64,000 nucleotides of DNA from Ypsolopha sequella (lineage: Eukaryota; Arthropoda; Insecta; Lepidoptera; Ypsolophidae). The notes beneath the pieces are model-generated. The model was not told the DNA's origin. It ran no database searches and saw nothing but the letters and a program-made list of their open reading frames with translations. The stretch is from contig OW203984.1 in assembly GCA_934047225.1 (NCBI GenBank), positions 5,217,201 to 5,281,200 on the forward strand. Direction: 5' to 3'. Position numbers and translations under genes: made by a program. Shown here one piece after another: positions 24,201 to 36,200 of this stretch. How positions within the stretch are numbered: the first letter of the stretch is position 1; each line of letters starts with the position of its first letter.

Positions 24201-27200
24201 GCGACTGACGTTTAACCTTAAGGGTTTCATTTTTTCATGATTAACAAACCCCTGAAAAAAATTTAAAAGTCAAAGTTAATACTATGAATCAAAGTCCCCT
24301 AGCTTAAGATTACATCCCGCCTCATTCAGCCCGACTTAACGCGAATTCTCAAGTAATTACAAATCCTAATCCTAATGGACGTTATCAAGAAGGAACTAGA
24401 CAGCGCAGTCTTAAGACTTTATAAGTCTCAGGACAAGCTTTAGAAGAACCTTAGAATAAAGGGCAGTGGAGAATTAGGGAATGCACTGTATTTTTATGAC
24501 AGCGAATATTAGGATTATTTACTACAGGTATAGATAAATAAAGAAAGGATAGATTCCTCACTCCATACATTATACAAATCCCGCGTAAAACTTATTATTT
24601 TCGCCGGTACCTAGTAGGTCGACTTTTTATTTTTGATGTCGCTACTATACTAGATAAATTGTGACATACCTAGTGCCATCTATCGAACAGTTGATGAAAC
24701 GAAATTCGATGTGTGTGCGTGTGTGTAGCAACTATACTGCGCCCACAAAAACAAAAATTTGCTAGAATACGACAATACGCGACACATGGCATACGGTAAA
24801 TCGCTCAACCGTGCATGACAGTTGAGTCAAAGAGTAAAGTTATATACACCGGTATGTATGAGCATGAGTAGTGTGTGTTAGGTAAATAAATAATGATCGT
24901 TGTGCGCCATCTACCGGAATTCAGAATAACCATTTGCACGCTTAGTTAGATTGCCAGCTTACCACCGAATGTTTATTGAAAAAAATTTTAAAAACACATG
25001 ATTAAGAATTCACTATTTTCTGATGCGATGTTATGAAAATTTTGTGTTTTTATTCATAAAATAAATAAATATGATGAGCCAGAACAGTAAAATGCTGTAT
25101 TTCGTCGATTTCAGACAAATTTTATTTCCAGCGAGACAAGTAACGCCATCTAGCAACGTTATTTTTAGTATTGCAAATAGTACAAGGAGATAGCAATCTA
25201 TCCTTCCTTTATTTGTCTATGCTACAGGTCGCTGCAGTTAATAATGCACATCGGATATCTTCGGCTTTGTAGAGCGTTGTCTCTATCACCGGACTGTTAG
25301 TGCTTCGTGCGACAGAGATGACGGTAGGATGTGCATTATTTACTGCCGCGATCAGTACTAGCTTTTGCACGCGGCTTCGCGCTGATTAGGTTTGCATTTA
25401 CCGGGATAAAAAGTAGCCTATGCCACTTTCCGGCCCATAAACTATCTTATGCAAAAAATGATGTCGATCCGTTGCTCCGTTGCTGCGTGAAAGAAAGACA
25501 AACCAACAAACACACTTTCGTATTTATAATAGGGGTACGGATTGTTTATTATTACTAGTTTTGCACATTACGAGAAAAGGAGATAGGAATACACTACAAA
25601 ATTCTTTAATGACACTAAAATATTCAGCAAAATAGTATTTTATGCAGCTGTCACATAATGTGAGATATTGGGACACGAATGCTTGTTTACGAAACGAACG
25701 AAGCGAGTTTTTTGTTTTTTAGGGAGAAATTTTTGGCCGGAGAATTATTCAGTACAGTCCAAACCTGTGGGGAGACTGTAAGACTGTGGGGCCTACCGTT
25801 CCCGAGATACATCCGAGAGACATTTTCAAAGTCACAAAATTTCAAGAAAACAAATATTTGAAAAAATTTCTTCGGCCAGGATTCAAACCAGCGACTTCTT
25901 ACTTTCATGACAAGTGCGCTACCATAGACGTAAAAGTCATACATGTTGGGAGTATCGTTCTCAAAAATTAAGTATCATAATAGTGAGGTGTGAATGGACC
26001 GCTTTGCAACGTGTCGGTAAATAAAGTATAGTTGCGCCCGCACTTCCTCGCATTCTGGTATCGTTGGCTAGAATCGTGATTTCTATAGACGGAACCTTTA
26101 AGAACAGAGCTGGTCGGAAGCGGCATCGAAAGGCCGTGGGTACTCCTGAACCCTCAAACTTAGTGGCACTCTAACTTCCTCACATTCTGAAATAGAAGGC
26201 TGAAGTTTTGGTTTCTATAGACAGAACCATTAAGAACAAACCTTTTATCGTCAATAGGTTAGTCGAAAGCGGCGTCAAAAGGCGGAGGGTACTCCTGCAA
26301 CCCCGAATTTAGAACGGGAGCTAGTTTTGCTCTCACTTCCTCACATTCTGGTATAGATGGCTAGATTTATAGTTTCTATACACAGAACATACCTCTGATC
26401 GTCAATTGGCTGGTCGGAGGCGGCGTCGAAAGGCGGAGGGTACTCCTGCACCCAGAATTTAGAACGGGAGCTAGTTTCGCTCTCACTTCCTCACATTCTG
26501 GTATAGATGGCTAGATTTATAGCTTCTATAGACGGAACCTTTAAGAACATACCTCTGATCGTTAATTGGCTGGTTGGAAGCAACGTAGAAAGGCGGAGGG
26601 TACTGCTGCAGCCCAGAAATTAGAACGGAAGCTAGTTGCGCTCTCACTTCCTCACATTCTGGTATAGATGGCTAGATTTATAGCTTCTATAGACGGAACC
26701 TTTAAGAACATACCTCTGATCGTCAATTGGCTGGTTGGAAGCAACGTAGAAAGGCGGAGGGTACTCCTGCACCCCAGAATTTATAACGGGAGCTAGTTTC
26801 GCAATAACTTCCTCAGATTCTGGGATAGATGGCTAGATTTTTTCTATAGACGGAACCTTTTAGAACATACCTCTGATCGTCAATAGGCTGGTCGGAAGCG
26901 GCGTCAAAAGGCGGAGGGTACTCCTGCACCCCAGAACTCAGCACAGGAGCTAGTTGAGCTCTCACTTCCTCCCATTCTGGGATCGAAGGCTGGACTGGGT
27001 GTTTCTTTTGAGCCTGCGAGGGTTTACGCTCTGTATGAAAAAAAAAATTGGTCAGTGAACGTCGAATACAAGATACAAAATTTTTTTTTTTAGTATACTT
27101 TATACAACTTTATTGTTATATCCCAAAATATATAATAAAATAACAACAATATATAATATATAATAACATTAAAATAACATTAAAACAATTGGGCTTACGA

Positions 27201-30200
27201 GTAAAAGGGGAAGTCAAGGAAGACGTCATATAAAATGTTTTTTATTTTCCCCGAGTTTTGGTGTAATAAATTCAGCTTAGTACACGAAATACGGTATCAG
27301 TAAATATGTTACGATTTTACAAATAAAAACCGGCCAAGTGCGAGTCAGACTCGCGCACGAAGGGTTCCGTACCATTATCTATAAAAACGGCAAAAAAAAA
27401 ACATGTCTGTTGCATGGGAGCCCCCTTAAACATTTATTTTATTCTGTTTTTTAGTATTTGTTGTTACAGCGGCAACAGAAATACATCATCTGTGAAAATT
27501 TAAACTGTCTAACTATCACGGTTCATGAGATACAGCCTGGTGACAGACGGACAGACGGACAGACAGACGGACAGCGAAGTCTTAGTAATAGGGTCCCGTT
27601 GGTTACCCTTTGGGAACGGAACCCTAAAAAGGCACTTTATTTGATAATACTTCAAACTACATACATAATCGAACTTAATATTTTTAAACAAAGTCTACCA
27701 GTATTTTAGGGCAGAAGGAAAATCGTTCATTGACCCGAAGATAGCACTTCGTTACTTCGATAGTATTTAGTAAGCGTAAAAAAAACCGTAGGCGATACAC
27801 AGGTGTATGGAGAGCGATATAATCGTTTTCTTTTGACGCTAACGTAGTAGCGACGTTTTTCTACTTGCCCTTAAGAACCCGCTCCGTATTTTTCGTCCGT
27901 TTGATACGAAGTATTTTTTAAATAATTTTCTCATCTTTACCGCGATGTTTTTTTAAAAACCAGGGACATACACCAATTCATATTGGCCGTCTAAATGAAG
28001 TCCTAAGATGTATTTGATTGAATTGTTTCTCCTTTGCGAATTATTTTGCTACTTAGACATTATCAAGAACGATTCGGAACGGGCTCGTAAGTACCAAAAT
28101 AATTTGCAAAAGAGAAACAATTCAATCAAATAATTTTAGGCATTCATTTAAACGGCCAGTGTGAAGTGTTCTTGATTGTTACAAAAACATCGCGATAAAG
28201 GGCAGAAAAATGTTTAACAAAATGCTTTGCATCAAAACTGTCGTCGTCGCGAACCGGGTTCTTAAAACAGATCTGGCGACTTTGTACTTTTAGAGTTTCA
28301 AATTTCAAATTCAAACACCTGATTTCGTAAAATAGGTAACTACACTTTTTACAAGTCAATATTAACTTATAAAACACAATGAGCGTTTTTCTTTATGTCA
28401 AATTCAGTGTTAAATAAGATTCCTAGATGTCACTGTCGTATTCTTTAGCAACAGAATCAAAGACAAAATTAGCACCGATTCCAAACGAAAAACACGTTGA
28501 CATTGATTGCTACGATTTTATCTATGGTGACACGGACAGCGCCATCTGGAGGACAACTAAGAACTAAGAAAAAAACAACGAGAAAAACGCTCATAGAATA
28601 GGATAAAAATAAATATAACACGGGGTAATACAATTAAAAAAAGATTATTAACTTAAATTTAATCAAATTAAATTATATACATAAGTAAAAATGTAGGAAT
28701 AAAAAATATTTTATATTATATACATACATATAATGCAATAAATACAACAAAGTTGACAGATAAATAATCTGTAAATATATATGCCAACTCCGCCCATTCG
28801 ATTACTCTTGCTAAGAAGATGGGCAAGAAAATTAGCAAGATCATGTCTTTTTTTATATAAAACTACACAAAGAGTAAGAAACTTAATTGGGCCAGGCTCC
28901 CTAAATTGCAAAGTTTTTGCATAAATATGCCGAGTCAACTACATACTTGATTAATGTAAAATTGAAATATATATTAATATTTATATTAATATTTTTAAAA
29001 TATATATTTCCTCAGACCCGTATAAAGCCAGTCGCCTAATTGGATAATATTTGAAAATGATGCGTTTTGAAATGATTTTGAAATTTTTCTCTAATGCGGC
29101 TTGAGTTTTATGTCTAAAATAAATACTCACAGCAAGAAATTTTAGTTTTTTAAAACCTGCATAGAAAAAAAGAGACCTAAATAATTTATTGTCCATCCAT
29201 CCATCCATCCATCCATCAGCCTAGTTCGTCCACTGCTGGACATAAGCCTTTCCAGGGCTTTGCCACTCCCGGCGGTCATCCTGGAAGAATTGCCCACACG
29301 CTGGGCAGGCTGGTTGGTGAGCGCAGTGCCGGAACCCTCGCACCAGTGACGCCGCTGCTCATTACCAGTCTGTTCCATATAAGGCCCGGCTATTAGGGGT
29401 GGATATACCGACGTCCATCGGTTCCAGGCATAGTGGGCCTCCTGGTTTTTTGCCTGTGAGCTGTCCTCTTACTCTCCCCCGAATTACTTCGAGGGGGTCT
29501 CCAAGTAAGATGGTGGTACCTTCACAGTCGAGCCCGGCATCAGCTCTACCATTTGCTAATAATTTATTGTAATTTTAATCAATTTTAAACTTGAAATCAG
29601 ACTCATTCTGAATCATTTCACGGGCATTTTGGCGCACGCGATTTTCAACTTTATTAAAGTCAATCACCGGGTTAAAAGCCGCTGTGCGCCGAAGGAAGGC
29701 CTCGTCTTAATTATGCCACCGAACAATTTTAACTATATAAAGGGTGTTGATTTGGTCAGCAACTTCCGTCACAGTAATGGTGATTTTTCGATTTATTAAA
29801 TTTATTTGCGATATTTTGGGGGCGACATAAAACGTCTAGTGTATGACAGTCATGATAAAATTGACTTAGCACTGGCGGAGCAGCGGCAGGGTGGGGGGAG
29901 GGGCACCCCAGTAGGTAAGTACTAGCGCCCCACGCCGCAGTTACCTTTTATCAAGATAATTTTAGGACATATAAAAAAGGACGTAACTCCTTCTTCAACT
30001 GGCATTAATTTTTTACTTCTGTTTTTCGGAATAAGCGTTATGTATCTAAAATTTATGCGACGCAAGTTGTGGACCAAATCGACATCCTGTATATGGATTC
30101 TTCAACGCTCTGGCAAAAACTATGTTTTATTAGTGAAACAAAAAGAAACATTTCAATATTATAGTTTGATGAATAAAGCAAACAAAGAAAACCAAGTAAA

Positions 30201-33200
30201 TGCTACTTCGAGTAAGTTCATATTTTATACAGGTTGCATAATTTATTCAAGCCCTCATTTAAGTTTCACTTTGAAGTTACCATAATGATTTAGATATTTC
30301 AATTTGAGTGGCAGAGTAAAGTTCAGAGAAATTCGCGATAATTCATGAGAAATTGTTTCGATCTTTTCACGAAACGTTTTTATAACTTTTGAAGTGAAAG
30401 TAATGAGAAAAGGTAAATTGGAATTTCGCCGACAGAAAAACGCGAAGGAGTACTCACTCTTAGATTTGGTTTTCCTTCTCACTTTCTTCTGAACAACCAG
30501 GCCAGTCTTCTTGCAGTAATGCTCCAACATTTTGAGGAACAAATGTACAGTTTCAACCAAATCCACTAAATAAGACCTAAAAAACACAAGAGACATTTCA
30601 CTCCGCCCCTTGTCACCGCCAAATCTCAGAAAAGCTGCCATTCTCTTAAGAGTCCGGCGCAGGATGCAACATATACACGGAATACCAAAATCATTTTTAA
30701 ATTATACAATATTTTCAAGGTAATGCGTATTTTTTCCGATTGGATTGAAAATGAAAAATGAAAATGAAAATATCTTGATTTTGAACACAAACACTTGTAC
30801 TATTTGTTTCATTAAATATATTTGTTGCACACTTCCCAACCGGTTTCGGAAATCAATCCATCATCAGGGGATACAAATCCCAAAATTGTATCCCCTGATG
30901 ATAGATTGATTTCCGAAACCGGTTGGGAAGTGTACAACAATAGTATATTACGATACGAGAGCGATGAAACGTTTTCTGACGAGTGTGAGTTTGCGGCACG
31001 AGCCGAAGGCGAGTGCTGCAATCACACGAGTCGAGAAAAAGTTTCTCGCACGAGTTTCGTATAATTTTTTATAGCACAAGTGCGTAAAGCGGTCATTTTA
31101 CGCACAGTGTGCTATTAATATATTTAGTGAAACTAATAGTACAAGTATTTGTGTGATTTCTATGTTTTATCAAGTGCCGACAATCGCAAGTATAAATCAG
31201 AAAATGAAAATATTTATTGATACCATCAATATAAAGAAAACATTAGGCTATATAACATACACAATACAAACAACTTTGATACTTTTCGATGACATTGTTA
31301 CTTAGCACTAATAAGATGGATACTGATGCCTAATATAGTAAAACCCGTAATATATGCATCAGTGCTTCTCCCGTTGTTCAGAATAAAACAAGCACTTAGT
31401 ATAATATTCAGTTGCGTACCGTAGAAGTATGTTTATAAAAAGTTAGTATGAATATGAACAATCGACACAGAATTCGTTTTGACATTATTATAGAATATTG
31501 ACATTTTCCCAAATTTCCCAAATTGATATTTTATGACATAAATTAAAATTAAAATTAAAATCGTTTATTTCAGAACTGGGTTCCATAAAAATAAAAAAAA
31601 ACACAACATCATATTAGACAGAAAAGAAAAATACAAAAATGTCACAAACAGCATGTCAATAAAATAAAACAAAATGTCAATAAAATTAAAATTAAAACTC
31701 GTACAAAATTAGTATTAAATATTATTTAAACATTATTTAACGTGTAGTGTCGTCCAGTGATGGCTGATAGGACACCCGCACCTACCTCCCACTACCTTCA
31801 GAATAGTATTGCGGCTGCCGCACACTCTATCCATAAATAATGTATAATTTACAAATGATTTTGGTATTCCCTTTGTTATGCATCCTCCGCCGGACTCTTA
31901 TTCAACAGTTTTAAAGGGAAAATTTTGAAATTCTCACGTCCCAAAAAACAGCTCCCAGCAAAAAGAATGTATACAATTAATGTACGTATTACAAAGACAG
32001 TAAATTATGTAATTAAAATTAAAAAGATTTTTGGAAATGGTTCCTTGTAATATTTATCAGACATTATTGTGAATATACATTTTTCAATTATTAACTGATA
32101 TATTATTGGAATAAATAATATTATTAAGCATTTTCTTTGGCCTTTTATTGTTTTAAATAGATTATAATATAAATAGGTAAATAAAAGAGTATTAATTTAC
32201 TTATTCGGGTGACGACGGCCACAAGTTGGCCGAAATATATTTCAAAACCAATTAATACTTTTTTATTTATATATTATGACATATTATTCTTAATTTTCAC
32301 CCAGAGTCCATTTAAATCCACCTACTCCATACAAACATTCTTAGAATTACTAGACTATAAAGGTTCATTGAACGTAAACTCCTAAAGTATCACGACTATA
32401 AAAAAATCCAATAGTTTTGAAGTTAAAACAATATAATAAAAAAACTGATTTACCATAGACTAATAGTACATAAGATTTTTTTTTTTTTTTTAAATGATAT
32501 TATGCTAATCGTGTATTGTTTAAAACTTTAAAACAATTCTAATAATGTATGTATACACTGTTTTAAAATTTAATATAAAAAAAATTATTACAATAATTTG
32601 ATTTAAAAAATATATTTTAAAGTAGGATTTTTTATTTTTGCGTTATAATTATTTCTTACGATCTCGTTACAAAACTAAAGAATCGAACATGTTTAGAAAG
32701 ACCCGAGCTAAATGGCTTACTTTTAAATCCTATTCGTTTTACACAAAGTAAGCGAGTATGGCTGTTTGTGTTTTCATGTTAATTAGGTACAAAGTAACTC
32801 CAATTTATACGTGTCTCGGGACACCACATGAAATAATTTCTGCGAATTACTGGTCCTTAGGGAATATCAAAGCTCATTTCACGTTGCCAGGGGCGAAGTG
32901 CCGGGCTCGCTATACAGAGTGTTTCATTTATAAGCTTTTGAATGGTGTAAAAATCGGTTTCGCAGCCGGATTGTGAAAAACCCGCCTTTTTCTTAATTAA
33001 TCGAAACAGAACACTTAAATTCAAATTCACTCAATAGTTATTCAACAAAACCATATTACCTATGTATTGTGTATGCTGCCATGACTTTTGTAAATTAGAA
33101 TTTAAAAATTTTTGAATTCCTTATTTACAGAAACCAATGGATATTTTGCAATGGCACACAATACACAATACATTATGTACTATGGTTTTGTTGAATAACT

Positions 33201-36200
33201 ATTGAGTGAATTTTGAATTTAAGTGTTTTGTTTAGATTAATTAGAAAAAGGCGGGTTTTTCATAATCTGACTGCAAACCCGCTCTTAAATAAAAAAACAA
33301 CAATTTTTGTGTCCAGTTCAGTGCGGTGATTAAGGTAAATACTTCTTAAGAGCAGTTTAGCAGCCGGATAAACACAACACTTAAATTCAAAATTCACTCA
33401 ATAGTTATTCAACAAAACCTTATTAATTTATACTGTAAGGTGTGACTCCTTGATGGAACTTCATTCTAACACTAATCAAAGTCTTCTTGTACGAAAATCA
33501 GCCCGACGATGTCAAATAGACGAAACTAGTCGCAATAATTAAAGAAATAAAATAGTGGAACTCGTACAAGAAGGCTTTGATTAGTGTTAAAACCTTATTA
33601 CCCATGTATTGTGTAAACTGTCATCGCAAAATTTTCATTGGTTTCTATAAATTAGAATTTTAAAATTTAAAACTTTAATTGGAAACTTTGCGATGGTGCA
33701 GCATACACAATACATAGCTAATAAAGTTTTGTTGAATATCCATTGAGCAAATTTTGAATTAAAATTTTCTGTTTCGTTTAATTAGAAAAAGGCGGGTTTT
33801 TGACAATCCGGCTGCTAAACGGCTCTTAACACACCACACCAACAGCCCTTGGTGATGTGGAAGGCCTTAGATCAGAATTATTTATAAAGTGAAGATTTAA
33901 CAAGCTCATCGCAACAAAAAGAAACAAAAGTGCGTATAAATAATACGAGGTAACGAACAAGTTGAAATAAAAACAGTATTCACTTTAACATCCTGTATAA
34001 GCGAATTAAAACCACGAAAAGAACAAACCTCGGCATTTTGTTGTCGTCATAATTAAGACACGTGCTCAGAACAAACTCTCTGTACTCCAGTACGTAGAAA
34101 ATATTACTTTTCAGTACTTTTGAGGATTCCTTCACAGATGTATCAGTACTCTTGTCCATAGCCATCAATGTATACAGTAATTCCTTGTAAGCTCTAAGGG
34201 CCAGGTGTAAGCGGCGCACCCAGGCGGTGAATTTTTTCTTTTCCACTTTAATCATGTCGTAATATTTCTCCATTTGCTGTTGTACGTAATGAAACATCGG
34301 CACCGACATTGTTTCGCTGCAAAATTAGGTTTTTTAAGGAAAAAACGAGAGATTGGTGCTCGCGCCTTGTGAGTTCCGTATCGTTTTAAAAAACAAGTTG
34401 ATTATATAAAAAACTTGTTTTTTTTTTAAATAAAATACTATGCCTCAGACTTAGCAGAGATGCAGGGGGATATCTTAGCGGGGGTGCAACAGGTGTGGGA
34501 AGGGAAAGGAACACGAGTAGAAGCAAGTTATTTAGTATTATCCAAAACAATAATTATTAAATATTAATGTTTTTTGTTTAAATATAAATATCCTGATAGA
34601 TAGGATAATACAAATTTTTATACCCTACTTTTAGCCAAAACATTTATACCCTACTTTTAGCCATGTAAGCCTTGCTTAAATTAAATTAAATTATATCTTC
34701 AAAAAATTTGGATTATAATTTGTAAAATTAAAAAAAAACATTTTTATTCAATAAATCACGTACTATAATAATCTTACTAGAACGCCCGCTGCAAAATGAT
34801 CCAATACAAACTTAAACGTATCCAAACAAAGGGGCTCGCTGAAAATCAGCGCTGTAGGAATTCTCGACAAGTTTTCGACAGCAAATGCTGAGCGGGCCAC
34901 CTTTTGCCAAACAAAAGCTGTTTTATGTATGCTAGCTTAAGGATATGCATGATTAACCATGTAACACTTAATTTATAAGTAATTCATTTTGTTAGTTACT
35001 TGCCTTCTTGGTTAATTTGTTAGAATTTAAGTTAGTAATAAAGCCGATTCTGAAGGCTTTAATTTTAGTTTTAGTGCTGTCAAAACTTAAAATTTTCCAA
35101 AGTAATTTAACTTCTAACCCTAACATTTAAGGACTATTTTGCAATGAAGAAAATTTAGTTTTGACAGCACTAAAACTAAAATTAAAGCCTTCAGAATCGG
35201 CTATAATATCTTCGCTTTATTTTTATTTTTACCGTATTATTTTTTTGGCAATATTTTGTATTATTTTTCCGTTTTTTTTTCGTGTCCGATCTGGACATTT
35301 TAATTAAGATACTCAACTGATGCTGGGTCCAGATCGGACCTGAAATATATGTTGAGATTACTTTATATTTGTATTATTATATCTATCAGTATATTTATAT
35401 TTGAACAAAAATCATTCAAAGTGTATTTAATTTTTAAAAATATTAAATATTATGTGACAAAACTAATTATTAATTTGCCTTTACAGCATTTTTTTATTAG
35501 AATGTACTACCCTTACATCTTTCTTTCATCCAAAATTGCTTGAAAAATATTGCTATTATTATCAAAAAGTGCCGCCTTATACACAATGTTTTAATATTTT
35601 ATTATGTAAATTTAAAAGAGTAATAAATAAATAAAAATTAATAACTTATCCTGCCCATAGCACCAGGAGGGATCTCTACTTACTTTGAGGCCTATACTAA
35701 CTTTCTACGCAACAACTCATTATTACGTAGAAACTTTATGAAAAATTTAATTTTCATAATTTTCCTTTTTAAGTACTTGTGCTAAAAGACCTTTCTTGAT
35801 GTCAGGTTTCAAGATTCTAGCTCACTGGGAAGTACCCTACAGTTTTGAGAGGGAGTTATTATGTATGAATTACGTAATTTGAAAAGGCCGTACTTATTTT
35901 TCACATTGCTTTAGAAGCGTGATTTTCTACACGAATATTGGATCCTTGAACTATGTAATTTAGTATTACATACCTGTGAATGAATACTAGTATAACCCGG
36001 AGCATTAAAGAAAGGAATCGAAAATGGCGGCATGTACCTATGATTTTATTGCTCAGTGATACAGACAGCATAAAAAGTTGTTTCTTTAATATTTTTTTTA
36101 TAATATTTTTGGTATATTTTAATATACAAGGTGAAATTTAATCAACCGCAAGAATTCATACTGCAGACTCGGTTAGTGATCAGGAACAATGTGTACTGAC

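Larger units (their letters stand above)
26041..27030 (-). repeat. tandem array of exon 9 plus intron units (7 units, mostly 150-161 bp)
   Basis: The marker ACTTCCTC begins at 26041, 26173, 26334, 26484, 26645, 26806 and 26963, giving spacings of 132, 161, 150, 161, 161 and 157. Each unit combines the exon 9 core, its donor and about 50 bases of intron. Units nearest exon 9 are the best preserved. The breakpoint lies inside exon 9, so the copies lack its N-terminal third. Confidence 0.9.
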
